NCBI GenBank assembly: GCA_035298385.1
Contig: DATGYC010000302.1
Coordinates: 1 to 11,732 of the forward strand
Length of the DNA: 11,732 nucleotides
From: DATGYC01 sp035298385
GTDB lineage: Bacteria > Bacillota > Sulfobacillia > Symbiobacteriales > Symbiobacteriaceae
Direction of reading: 5' to 3'
Below are positions 1-6,063 of the stretch, piece by piece. How positions within the stretch are numbered: position 1 is the stretch's first letter; every line of letters begins with the position of its first letter. A program made the position numbers and the translations under genes. The notes beneath the pieces were generated by a model. The model searched no databases. It worked only from the letters and a program-made list of their open reading frames with translations, and was not told the DNA's origin.

Positions 1-879
1 CTTGCGGGTCGTGCCCGCGGCCTTGACGGCCTCAAGGGCAGCCTGGCCCTTGAAGGCGACACCCTTCTTCAGCTTGACGAAGAAGCCGAGACCCGCCTCG
101 TAGGGGTTGGTCTGGTCGGTGATCTCGTGGCCGTAGAGCGGAAGCTTCGCCTCGAAGCGGAGCGTGTCGCGGGCGCCCAGACCCGCCGGGACCAGCCCTT
201 CGGCCTTACCGACCTTCAGGAGCAGGTGCCAGAGGGCGGTGGCGTCAGCCTGGTCGCAGTAGAGCTCGAAGCCGTCCTCACCGGTGTAGCCGGTGCGGGA
301 GACCACGAGGGTCTTGATCGTTCCAATGAACTCTCCCTGGACTGCGTGGTAGAACGGGAGGCTGGACCAGTCGTAGCCCGGGGCGAGCTGCATGAGTATC
401 GACTCCGCCTTCGGCCCCTGCAGGGCGATCTGGGCGACACCCGCCGAGATGTTGGTCAGCTGCAGGTTGTTCAGGCCGGACTCGTCCTTCACCTGGTTGA
501 CCCAGGCCCAGTCCTTGTCGATGTTGCCCGCGTTGACGACGAGCCAGTAGCGCGCCTCGCCGAGCCGGTAGACCAGGATGTCATCGACGATCGTTCCCTC
601 GTCGTTGCACATCATGCCGTACTGAGCGGCGCCGATCTCAAGCTTGGCGACGTTGTTGGTCGAGATGCGCTGGATCAGCTCGAGCGCCTCGGGACCCTCC
701 ACCAGGAACTCGCCCATGTGCGAGACGTCAAAGAGGCCTGCGGCACCGCGGACGGCCCGATGCTCTTCCATGACGCCGGTGTACTGGACGGGCATATCCC
801 ATCCACCGAATGGGACCATGCGGGCGCCCAGGCCAACGTGCGCCTCAAAGAGCGGTGTGCGCTTCAACTGCTCAGTCAC
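1..879 (-). CDS. gcvT: Glycine cleavage system T protein (aminomethyltransferase), 3' end outside window
   Basis: GcvT takes the aminomethyl group held on the lipoyl arm of H protein and, with tetrahydrofolate, makes methylenetetrahydrofolate and ammonia; it acts in the cytoplasm. The 293 visible codons read MTEQLKRTPLFEAHVGLG at the start. They contain family hallmarks: PFGGWDMPVQY, the LFDVSHMGE block, the AQYGMMCNDEGTIVDD block carrying the conserved aspartates, and LRFEAKLPLYGHEIT near the edge. Family members are about 360-370 residues, so roughly 70 C-terminal residues are missing. The GTG start at 879 is preceded by GGGAGGTGGA at good spacing and gives the expected N-terminus. A glycine riboswitch and terminator lie just upstream, so expression should rise with glycine. 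Other gcv genes may follow beyond the edge. The identity is secure. Confidence 0.96.
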   Translation of the reverse strand, partial: MTEQLKRTPLFEAHVGLGARMVPFGGWDMPVQYTGVMEEHRAVRGAAGLFDVSHMGEFLVEGPEALELIQRISTNNVAKLEIGAAQYGMMCNDEGTIVDDILVYRLGEARYWLVVNAGNIDKDWAWVNQVKDESGLNNLQLTNISAGVAQIALQGPKAESILMQLAPGYDWSSLPFYHAVQGEFIGTIKTLVVSRTGYTGEDGFELYCDQADATALWHLLLKVGKAEGLVPAGLGARDTLRFEAKLPLYGHEITDQTNPYEAGLGFFVKLKKGVAFKGQAALEAVKAAGTTRK

Positions 880-950
880 GGGTCTCCACCTCCCGTAGTC
901 TGTCCAAAACTTGGCTGGGCTTCAAGGTACAGAAAACGGAACAAAGGAAA

Positions 951-971
951 CACGGGTGCCCCGCACCTGTG
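951..971 (-). terminator. Intrinsic terminator between glycine riboswitch and gcvT
   Basis: On the minus strand, a 9-bp stem (CACAGGTGC with GCACCCGTG, one A/C mismatch, GGG loop) is followed by a T-rich run TTTCCTTTGTT (down to about 940). It sits between the glycine aptamer and the gcvT ribosome site, where an expression platform belongs. I infer that glycine binding disfavours this hairpin. The alternative antiterminator pairing was not worked out. Confidence 0.7.
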
Positions 972-1011
972 CTCCTCTGTCCCGTTTCATTGCCAGTTCA
1001 GAGTTCGTCCG

Positions 1012-1106
1012 GCCCCGGTCCGTTCTGCCTGAGAGATTCCGTCCACCCCCAGGAGGGCAGACATTGCTCCTTCGGCGCTCGACCTCACGTCGAGACTCTT
1101 CCGGTG
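1012..1106 (-). ncRNA. Glycine riboswitch, single aptamer
   Basis: The minus strand carries the conserved glycine aptamer blocks in order: CCGGAAGAGT (1104 downward), the core CGAAGGAGCAA (1074-1064), and GGAATCTCTCAGGCAGAACGG ending near 1020 (CTCTCAGGCA at 1035-1026). Glycine riboswitches activate gcv operons when glycine is plentiful, and gcvT follows directly. Only one CGAAGGAGCAA core is present, so this is a singlet rather than the common tandem form. The GC-rich stretch just 3' (CCGGGGCCGG) could be the short ghost-aptamer helix seen with singlets, but I infer that. The class assignment is firm; the exact ends are approximate. Confidence 0.93.
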
Positions 1107-1150
1107 GCCATCATCCGTCCGTATTTACTTGTGCAGACCAGCCAAGGCTC

Positions 1151-1181
1151 ATTTTACCAGAGGCCCCCCCTCCCCTGTCTA
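1151..1181 (-). promoter_or_regulatory. Candidate promoter for the glycine riboswitch-gcvT unit
   Basis: On the minus strand TGGTAAAAT (hexamer TAAAAT at 1156-1151) is an extended -10 with five of six consensus bases. TAGACA (1181-1176) resembles a -35, though the 19-bp gap is long. It overlaps the DedA stop codon and lies about 45 bp upstream of the aptamer, a fitting distance. No other good -10/-35 pair was seen, and read-through from the upstream operon cannot be excluded. Confidence 0.4.
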
Positions 1182-1726
1182 GTGCGAACCAGCCGAAAGA
1201 GCAGGAGAGTCAGGAGAATTCCACCGCTAACCGGAGCGATCCAGCCGAGGGCGCGCTGTAGCAGGGGCGCCACCGAGTGGCCCGCCGCCAGCCAGAGCCC
1301 GTTGTAGGCGAGCGTGGAGAGGGCGACGGCCGGAAAGTAGCGCCGGGGATCGACCTGCAGGGCGCCCGCCGCCCAGAGGGAGGCGGCCCGGACGGGCGGG
1401 AGGAACCGGCTGACGAGGCCCATCAACGGACCCCAGCGGCGGAAGAGGGCGCTCAGGCGGTCGCCTTCGGCCTGGCTCATCCCGCCGAGGCGCGCGATCC
1501 GCTCCAGGGCGCGGGCGCCCCCCCGCTGACCGCCCCAGTAGGCCCCGGCGGCACCGACCAGGTAGCCCCCCGTCGCCAAGGCGAGGGCCGGGCCCGCTGC
1601 GAGTCCGGTCAAGGGAGTTGTCACCAGGAGCAGTTCGGCCGGAATGGGGAGTCCTAGGCCCTCTAAAAAGGAGCCGAGGACGAGTTGAGCCGGGACGACG
1701 GCCGGCGCCGCTAGGCGGGCGGCCAC
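1154..1726 (-). CDS. DedA/SNARE-associated family integral membrane protein
   Basis: DedA (PF09335) proteins are membrane proteins; several are now known to flip undecaprenyl phosphate or other phospholipids across the membrane. This one has the family's N-terminal motif with two acidic residues (LEGLGLPIPAELLL, about residues 21-34), glycine-rich helices at about 42-66, and the re-entrant-loop signature SRFLPPVRAASLWAAG (106-121) with the conserved arginines R107 and R113. Hydrophobic helices at about 131-150 and 163-180 close the protein. It has 190 residues, near the usual 190-210. The GTG at 1726 is the only reasonable start near the conserved region; it overlaps the 3' end of the superoxide dismutase gene by 16 bases, suggesting translational coupling. 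The nearest upstream in-frame start would extend 20 residues into the dismutase gene. The substrate is unknown. Confidence 0.85.
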   Translation of the reverse strand: MAARLAAPAVVPAQLVLGSFLEGLGLPIPAELLLVTTPLTGLAAGPALALATGGYLVGAAGAYWGGQRGGARALERIARLGGMSQAEGDRLSALFRRWGPLMGLVSRFLPPVRAASLWAAGALQVDPRRYFPAVALSTLAYNGLWLAAGHSVAPLLQRALGWIAPVSGGILLTLLLFRLVRTRQGRGGLW

Positions 1727-2985
1727 TGGACCTGCACCGCACTGGCCAGCCGCCGAGAGACCATCGGCCAATTGACCACGTGCCACCAGTTCTTGATGTA
1801 CTCCGGCCGCCGGTTCTGGTACTTCAAGTAGTAGCTGTGCTCCCAGAGATCGAGCGGCAGCAGCGGGATGATATCCTGCTGGGAGAGATTCTGGTGTTTC
1901 TCCGCCTGGAGAATCTCCAGGCGGCGGGACCGGGGCGCCCAGACCAGCAGGGCCCAGCCGCCGCCCTCCACCTCCGCCGCCGCCTTCGTGAAGTGCTGCT
2001 GGAAGAGATCGAAGGAGCCGAAGTCCCGGTCGATCAGGCGGGCCAGTTCACCGGAAGGCTTGCCGCCAGCGTTGGGCGCCATCGTCTTCCAGAAGAGCGA
2101 GTGCAGATAGTGACCGGCGCCATGGAAGGCCAACTCACGCTCCCAGTGCTTGACTAAGCTGTAGTCGCCCGTCCGGCGGGCCTCCGCTAGGGCCTTCTCG
2201 GCCTTGTTGAGGCCATCCACATAGGACTGGTGGTGCTTGTCGTGATGGAGGCGCATCGTCTGTTCATCAATGTACGGTTCCAGGGCGTTGTAGGCGTAGG
2301 GGAGCGGGGGTAAGACGTGACCACCGATGGGGACCGGTTCACCCAGCGGGACTGGGGTCGGCATGGCGAAGGCGCCCGAGCCCGGGCCACCGGGCCCCAT
2401 GGGCGGCGCACCGCCCGTCTCACCCGCAGGGCGCGGCGGTGTCGTACCAGGCATCATGCCCGGTTCCGTCCCAGGCGGCGTTCCCGGTTCCGTCCCGGGC
2501 CCCGTCACCGCAGCCGCCACGTTCTTCAGCCCCTTCAGGGCGCCCCTGGCTCCCTGCTTCGCCCCATCGACGGCGCCCTCTACCGCCTGGTTGGCGATCC
2601 CCTTCAGTCCCTCGGCCAAGGTACCGGCACCCTTGGCGCCCTGGATGGCCAGTTTGGCCCCCTGCTGGGCGCCCTCCTTGGCGCCTTCCACCGCCATCTG
2701 ACCCATCCCGCCCAGCATTCGCTGCGCAAACTGCGTAACCCCGTAGAGCGCCTGACCCGCGCGGCTAAAGAGCCCAGCCGCCACCATCGGGGTGGCGGCG
2801 AGCCCGCTCTGTGCCGCTGCGACCGTCTCGCCGAGTAGACCCTCCAACCGCTGCTCCCACTCGATCAGTTGGGCTCGGAGCTTCGGCTCCATGTTGGAGC
2901 CGTCCTTCCGCTGGGACCGGAGGAAACCAATCGCCCGCTCCAGCGCCTCACGGAGCTGGGCCAGCGCCTTCAACGGTCCGTCCAT
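1711..2985 (-). CDS. Mn/Fe superoxide dismutase with long N-terminal Ala/Gly- and Pro/Gly-rich extension
   Basis: The C-terminal part (about residues 222-424) is a complete Mn/Fe superoxide dismutase, converting superoxide to oxygen and peroxide. It begins LPPLPYAYNALEPYIDEQTM and keeps all four metal ligands: H247 (LHHDKHH), H295 (HSLFW), D379 and H383 (DLWEH). The second-shell glutamine appears to be Q365 (HQNLSQ), with glycine at the Fe-type position, which favours manganese. The first ~220 residues are unusual: a charged N-terminal helix region (1-65), an Ala/Gly/Lys-rich amphipathic stretch (about 96-158, EGAKEGAQQGAK-like), then a PGTEPG/PGT linker (163-185) and a Gly-Pro segment. No signal peptide or membrane helix is evident. 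The ATG at 2985 follows GGGAGGGAGAGC; a longer reading from 3033 lacks such a site and overlaps DUF192. Total length is 424 residues against about 200 for a plain enzyme. It lies in an operon with DUF192 and DedA. Confidence 0.92.
   Translation of the reverse strand: MDGPLKALAQLREALERAIGFLRSQRKDGSNMEPKLRAQLIEWEQRLEGLLGETVAAAQSGLAATPMVAAGLFSRAGQALYGVTQFAQRMLGGMGQMAVEGAKEGAQQGAKLAIQGAKGAGTLAEGLKGIANQAVEGAVDGAKQGARGALKGLKNVAAAVTGPGTEPGTPPGTEPGMMPGTTPPRPAGETGGAPPMGPGGPGSGAFAMPTPVPLGEPVPIGGHVLPPLPYAYNALEPYIDEQTMRLHHDKHHQSYVDGLNKAEKALAEARRTGDYSLVKHWERELAFHGAGHYLHSLFWKTMAPNAGGKPSGELARLIDRDFGSFDLFQQHFTKAAAEVEGGGWALLVWAPRSRRLEILQAEKHQNLSQQDIIPLLPLDLWEHSYYLKYQNRRPEYIKNWWHVVNWPMVSRRLASAVQVQWPPA
2459..2496. 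repeat. 14-bp direct repeat encoding the PGTEPG linker of the dismutase
   Basis: CCCGGTTCCGTCCC occurs at 2459-2472 and again at 2483-2496 (plus-strand reading). On the coding strand it gives the repeated Gly-Thr-Glu-Pro-Gly units of the linker. Such internal repeats can change copy number and so linker length between strains. Confidence 0.8.
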
Positions 2986-3029
2986 GCTCTCCCTCCCCCT
3001 TTCAGGGGATGGTATGAGCCTCAGCTTGG

Positions 3030-3383
3030 TCACTTGCTAAGCGGGGCACGGTGGAGCCGATCCCCCACCCGGGCCATGCCCGCACAACCACTGGGTAACT
3101 CCAACAGGTCGACCGTGCCCGGCACCCGGCCGGGCGCCCGCCAGGGCATCACCCTACGCCGAACTGCAAGGACGCGCCCACTCGCATCTAGGTAGATCAG
3201 GTCCAAGGGGACCCGCATGAAGTGCGTATGAACGCTGGAACAGCCGGGCAGGAAGAGCCCCGTGCCCATCGGCAGGTAACGGCGCCCGGCAAGGCCAAAC
3301 AACCGCGCCCAGAAGGAGCGGGCAACATCAATCTGCACCCCCAACCGTTCACCGGTTCGGTCGTTCCAGACCGCATAGTACAC
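3030..3383 (-). CDS. DUF192 family protein
   Basis: This 117-residue protein matches the DUF192 family (PF02643), small beta-rich proteins of unknown biochemical function. Visible family features are RLFGLAGRRYLPMGTGLFLPG (about 27-47), the VHTHFMRVPLDLIYLD block (51-66), GRVLAVRRRVMPWR (69-82) and the LLELPSG block (93-99). I chose the GTG at 3383 because AAGGGGGGTGA sits five bases before it; a second GTG three codons upstream lies inside that ribosome site, and the 142-residue reading has no site. The gene lies 128 bp after the Flp-type pilin, beyond a strong terminator, and 44 bp before the superoxide dismutase. DUF192 genes are sometimes found beside Flp/Tad pilus genes, so a pilus link is possible but inferred. 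No lipoprotein or secretion signal is seen. Confidence 0.83.
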   Translation of the reverse strand: MYYAVWNDRTGERLGVQIDVARSFWARLFGLAGRRYLPMGTGLFLPGCSSVHTHFMRVPLDLIYLDASGRVLAVRRRVMPWRAPGRVPGTVDLLELPSGCAGMARVGDRLHRAPLSK

Positions 3384-3449
3384 AAGACTCACCCCCCTTA
3401 CACGGGAAGGTTGGACGGACGAACCATCCAGACCTCTGTACGGGGAGCG

Positions 3450-3491
3450 AAAAGGCAAGGGCGAGCGGTGGGGGAACCGCTCGCCCTTGCC
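3450..3491 (-). terminator. Intrinsic terminator after the Flp-type pilin gene
   Basis: A perfect 16-bp inverted repeat (GGCAAGGGCGAGCGGT at 3454-3469 with ACCGCTCGCCCTTGCC at 3476-3491, 6-nt loop) is followed on the minus strand by TTTT (3453-3450). It lies 20 bp past the pilin stop codon. A small extra hairpin (CCTCTC/GAGAGG, 3490-3505) sits between stop and terminator. It separates the c-di-GMP-controlled pilin from the DUF192-dismutase operon. Confidence 0.9.
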
Positions 3492-3511
3492 TCTCCCTTG
3501 AGAGGGCCGTT

Positions 3512-3700
3512 TTATTTAAGAGGGGTGCCGGGAAGCAAGGATGCTAGCAGCCCGTAGACGTCGCCGGCTTCGCCGCCTACAAGCAGTAGGAGGGAGAGGA
3601 TGCCAACTGCAACCAGACCGAAAATGGTAGCGTAGTCCACCAGTACCTGACCAGGTTCCCACTCTTGCCATTCCTGGATCACTCGTTGCACCTGACGCAC
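3512..3700 (-). CDS. Flp-type (type IVb) pilin
   Basis: This encodes a 62-residue protein starting VRQVQRVIQEWQEWEPGQVL. It has the type IVb/Flp prepilin pattern: a short charged leader ending in glycine, then QVLVDYA with tyrosine at +6 and aspartate in place of the usual +5 glutamate. A single hydrophobic helix follows (ATIFGLVAVGILSLLLLVGG) and a short tail typical of Flp subunits. Prepilin peptidase should cut after the Gly of EPG (residue 17), leaving about 45 residues. The GTG at 3700 is preceded by AAAGGAGG at good spacing, so the longer 95-residue reading from 3799 is rejected. Flp pilins form thin adhesion pili through the Tad machine, but no Tad ATPase, secretin or platform gene is in the window. 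A c-di-GMP riboswitch lies in its leader and a strong terminator follows, so it is probably a single-gene transcript. Confidence 0.82.
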   Translation of the reverse strand: MRQVQRVIQEWQEWEPGQVLVDYATIFGLVAVGILSLLLLVGGEAGDVYGLLASLLPGTPLK

Positions 3701-3805
3701 GTTCCCTCTCCTCCTTTCGAGGGCAGGAAGGATAACAGCACGGCCCCCTCCGACTACTGCCGAAGGGAGCCCTGCTGAATCTGCCTTGGGGGAAGGCATT
3801 CAGGG
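3701..3805 (-). promoter_or_regulatory. Candidate expression platform between c-di-GMP aptamer and pilin start
   Basis: The RNA here can fold into several hairpins: CTGAATGCCTT with AAGGCAGATTCAG (about 3804-3776, two-base bulge); GGCTCCCT with AGGGGGCC (about 3769-3740), followed by the weakly T-rich TGCTGTTATCCTT; and CCCTC with GAGGG (3722-3703), which puts the AAAGGAGG ribosome site in its loop. Control could therefore be by termination or by ribosome access. I could not decide between these by eye, nor tell whether ligand turns expression on or off. Confidence 0.4.
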
Positions 3806-3916
3806 GTTCGACCCTTTCGGCAACCCGGCTACCTTGCTTCACCTCTGGGGGGAGAGGCGACCGTCAGGCCCGTGGCTTTGCGTCCGCCGTTTTCGCGGCG
3901 TTTGCCATTTGTCGTG
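3806..3916 (-). ncRNA. Cyclic di-GMP-I (GEMM-I) riboswitch
   Basis: The minus strand has the class I c-di-GMP aptamer signature in order: AAATGGCAAAC (core GGCAAAC at 3906-3900), a GCCG/CGGC hairpin with a GAAA-type loop (about 3898-3887), GGACGCAAAGCCACGGGCCT (GGACGCAAAGCC at 3885-3874), a variable P3 arm, then GGTAGCCGGGTTGCCG ending at 3818. CGAC (3914-3911) can pair with GTCG (3812-3809) to close the outer stem. The base at the position that separates c-di-GMP from cGAMP binders (G20 in the Vc2 RNA) appears to be G (3906), favouring c-di-GMP. It lies 118 nt before the Flp-type pilin start with nothing between, so it should control that gene. Confidence 0.92.
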
Positions 3917-3938
3917 GGTGTAGTGAGGAGTCCGACTG

Positions 3939-3967
3939 TCGCTCGCCCTTGGGGGGAGGGGAGCGAT
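3939..3967 (-). other. Hairpin at the 5' end of the pilin leader RNA
   Basis: TCGCTC (3939-3944) and GAGCGA (3962-3967) pair, with further pairing possible between the adjoining CCCT and AGGG runs. It falls about 15-20 nt downstream of the predicted pilin promoter, so it would be the first structure in the transcript. A 5' hairpin often protects mRNA from decay; a regulatory role is only inferred. Confidence 0.45.
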
Positions 3968-3985
3968 TCCTTCTGCTTGATTTAT

Positions 3986-4012
3986 ACTATAGCACCCCAG
4001 TGGTATGTACAA
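3986..4012 (-). promoter_or_regulatory. Promoter for the c-di-GMP riboswitch-pilin unit
   Basis: On the minus strand TTGTAC (4012-4007) and TATAGT (3991-3986) are separated by 15 bp. The -10 is extended (TGCTATAGT), which compensates for the short gap. The surrounding AT-rich stretch stands out from the GC-rich background. It lies about 70 bp upstream of the riboswitch. Confidence 0.6.
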
Positions 4013-4157
4013 CATCCAACTAGAGGCTCATTCTGACTACACGTCACAATGGGACTATGGTCCCAAGAGACCCACTACCTGGTGCGGCTGGTCCTAGGGC
4101 CTAGTCCCAGTTGACTAGGCGCTACCACCCCTGAAGAGGGCGCCGCCCAGCCCTCCA
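4013..4157. other. Intergenic stretch with overlapping dyads downstream of btuD
   Basis: No gene is seen here. It contains GGGACTATGGTCCC (4051-4064), CCTAGTC/GACTAGG with a 6-nt loop (4100-4119), and AGGGC/GCCCT pairing near 4137-4155 just past the btuD stop. None has a clear T-run, so these are at best weak or factor-assisted terminators for btuFCD. The pilin promoter begins immediately to the left. Confidence 0.5.
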
Positions 4158-4970
4158 TCAGACTCCGCTCCCGACGAGTGACCCCAGCAACAGCACCTGT
4201 GGGAGACCGCTGACTGGATGATCCACCACCTGGACCGCCGTCCCCCAGACCCGGGCGATCAGGTCGGGCGTGACGACCGCGCGGGGCGCCCCGTCCGCAG
4301 CGATCTCTCCCTGATGCAAGACGACGATCCGATCCGCCACCTGCGCCGCCAGGTTCAAGTCGTGGAGCACGGCGACCACCGTCAGCCCCTCACTCTGGTT
4401 CCGCCGCCTTACGAGCGAGAGCAACTCCACCGAGTGGGCCATATCCAGATGGGCGGTCGGCTCATCCAGCAGGAGCAACTTCGGCTCCTGTGCCAGCGCC
4501 CGGGCGAAGAGGACCCGCTGCCGCTCGCCACCCGAGAGGGCGGTGATCGGCCGGTCGGCTAGGTGAGTCGTGCAGGTCTGATCCATCGCCTGGCGGACGA
4601 TCGCCCAGTCCGCTGCCGTCTCCCGCTGGAAGCGGCCCACATAGGGCAGACGTCCCATCCCCACCACCTCTTGCGCAGAGAAGGCGAAGTCGACCTTCGT
4701 CTCCTGGGCCAAGACTGCGATGAGGCGGGCCCGCTCCGGGGCGCCCAGCCGGCGCAGGTCAAGCGGCGCCGCCATCGAGCGATCAGAGACCTCGATCTGA
4801 CCGGCCGCCACCGGGACCGCCCCGCTAATCGCCCGGATCAGGGTCGACTTGCCAGAGCCGTTCGGCCCCACCAGGGCGACGAACTCGCCGTCAGCGATCT
4901 GGAGCGAGAGGTTCCCGAGTACCACCTCCCGCCCGTAGCGAACGGTGAGGCCTGAGATCGCAAGGTCCAT
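4158..4970 (-). CDS. btuD: Cobalamin ABC transporter, ATP-binding protein
   Basis: This is the ATPase that powers B12 import through the BtuC channel. The 270-residue protein has a complete set of ABC motifs: Walker A GPNGSGKST (35-43), Q-loop glutamine 89, signature LSGGERQR (145-152), Walker B LLLLDEP (165-171) and the switch histidine H203 (VLHD). The family is shared by B12, haem and iron-siderophore importers (FecCD/BtuCD type). The cobalamin riboswitch at the head of the operon decides for cobalamin, or a cobinamide-like corrinoid. The ATG at 4970 follows GGGGGGAGAGGG and lies 12 bp after the btuC stop. The C-terminal ~45 residues after the ATPase core are typical of this subfamily. Nothing appears broken. 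Confidence 0.92.
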   Translation of the reverse strand: MDLAISGLTVRYGREVVLGNLSLQIADGEFVALVGPNGSGKSTLIRAISGAVPVAAGQIEVSDRSMAAPLDLRRLGAPERARLIAVLAQETKVDFAFSAQEVVGMGRLPYVGRFQRETAADWAIVRQAMDQTCTTHLADRPITALSGGERQRVLFARALAQEPKLLLLDEPTAHLDMAHSVELLSLVRRRNQSEGLTVVAVLHDLNLAAQVADRIVVLHQGEIAADGAPRAVVTPDLIARVWGTAVQVVDHPVSGLPQVLLLGSLVGSGV

Positions 4971-4982
4971 CCCTCTCCCCCC

Positions 4983-6029
4983 TTAAACAGTCGGACGGAG
5001 CCGGGTCCGAAGCAGCCAGATGAAGAACGGGCCACCCAAGAGCGCCATCACGAGGCCCACGGGCAGTTCCTGCGGTGAGAGCAGGAGCCGGGCGCCCAGG
5101 TCGGCCAGGACCAGCAGCACCGCCCCACAGACCGCCGCCACGGGCAGCAGCCGCCGGTGGTCCGGTCCCACCAGGAACCGGCAGGCGTGCGGCACCACCA
5201 GCCCGACAAAGCCGATCGAGCCGCAGAAGGCGACCGCCGATGCGGTCAGGAGCGCCCCCGCCAGCAGGACCCAGCGTTTCATCCGCTCGACCTCGACACC
5301 CAGGTGGTGCGCCGTCTCTTCGCCCATCAGGATCACGTTCAAGTCCCGCGCCCAGTAGAGCAGGATGCCAAGCCCAACGGCCACATAGGGAAGCAGCCAG
5401 AGAAGCTTCGCCCAGGAAGCGCCACCCAGCCCGCCCATCATCCAGAAGAGGATCGCCTCACGGACATCGCTCGCCGTGAAGAAGAGCAGGAGCGAGACGA
5501 AGCTGACCGCCAGCGAGCCGATCGCCCCACCGCCCAGCAGAAGGCCGACCAGCGAGACCCCGGTCCCGATCCGTGCGAGCCGATAGACGATGGCGACCGT
5601 CACCAAACCGCCCACGAAGGCGAAGAGTGGCACCGGCCCGACCGCGATGAGGGCGCCCCCCCGGGCTACCAGCGCAGCCATCGCCGGGAGCCCCAGCAGG
5701 GCGATCGCCGCCGAGCCGCCCAGCGCCGAGCCAGCCGAGACCCCAATCACGTAGGGGTCGGCCAGCGGGTTCCGGAAGAGCCCCTGGTAGGCGACGCCCG
5801 CCATCGCCAGGGCAGAGCCGGCAACGGCGGCCATCAGGACCCGCGGGAGCCGGATCTGCAGGAGGATCGCCTCATGCTGCGGCAGCCAGTCCGGGGCGAG
5901 CCCGAAGGGGCGCCCCAGCAGGATCCGCACCACCTCACCTGGCGGAATCTTGACCGTCCCCAGTCCGGCGGCCATGACAAGGGCGAAGACGAGGAGCAGG
6001 ACAAGGAGCCAGACGGCGGACCGGCGCAT
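4983..6029 (-). CDS. btuC: Cobalamin ABC transporter, permease (FecCD/BtuC family)
   Basis: The 348-residue protein is very hydrophobic and has about ten membrane helices, as in BtuC. It starts MRRSAVWLLVLLLVFALVMA. Family landmarks are the RLPRVLMAAVAGSALAMAG block (about 58-76), the RNPLADPYVIGVSAGSALG block (86-104), and the C-terminal GSIGFVGLVVPHACRFLVG block, which forms the coupling region contacting the ATPase. It ends with the usual PVGLVMALLGGPFFIWLL helix. The ATG at 6029 has an excellent ribosome site (GGAGGTGA). It sits between btuF (34-bp gap) and btuD (12-bp gap), one transcript under the cobalamin riboswitch. Two copies would pair with two BtuD in the complex. Confidence 0.93.
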   Translation of the reverse strand: MRRSAVWLLVLLLVFALVMAAGLGTVKIPPGEVVRILLGRPFGLAPDWLPQHEAILLQIRLPRVLMAAVAGSALAMAGVAYQGLFRNPLADPYVIGVSAGSALGGSAAIALLGLPAMAALVARGGALIAVGPVPLFAFVGGLVTVAIVYRLARIGTGVSLVGLLLGGGAIGSLAVSFVSLLLFFTASDVREAILFWMMGGLGGASWAKLLWLLPYVAVGLGILLYWARDLNVILMGEETAHHLGVEVERMKRWVLLAGALLTASAVAFCGSIGFVGLVVPHACRFLVGPDHRRLLPVAAVCGAVLLVLADLGARLLLSPQELPVGLVMALLGGPFFIWLLRTRLRPTV

Positions 6030-6063
6030 GGGGTCACCTCCAGGAATGCCGGAACGAGATCGC

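Noticed and set aside
127..1032. 301-codon plus-strand open frame opposite gcvT
   Set aside because: It runs antisense through gcvT and the glycine riboswitch; no ribosome site or recognisable domain.
3512..3799. 95-codon reading of the pilin gene from an upstream start
   Set aside because: The added 33 residues come from the riboswitch expression platform and lack a ribosome site. The internal GTG at 3700 has AAAGGAGG and yields a normal Flp prepilin.
3816..3967. Possible tandem second c-di-GMP aptamer
   Set aside because: Only one GGCAAAC/GGACGCAAAGCC core is present; the rest is a simple hairpin and spacer.
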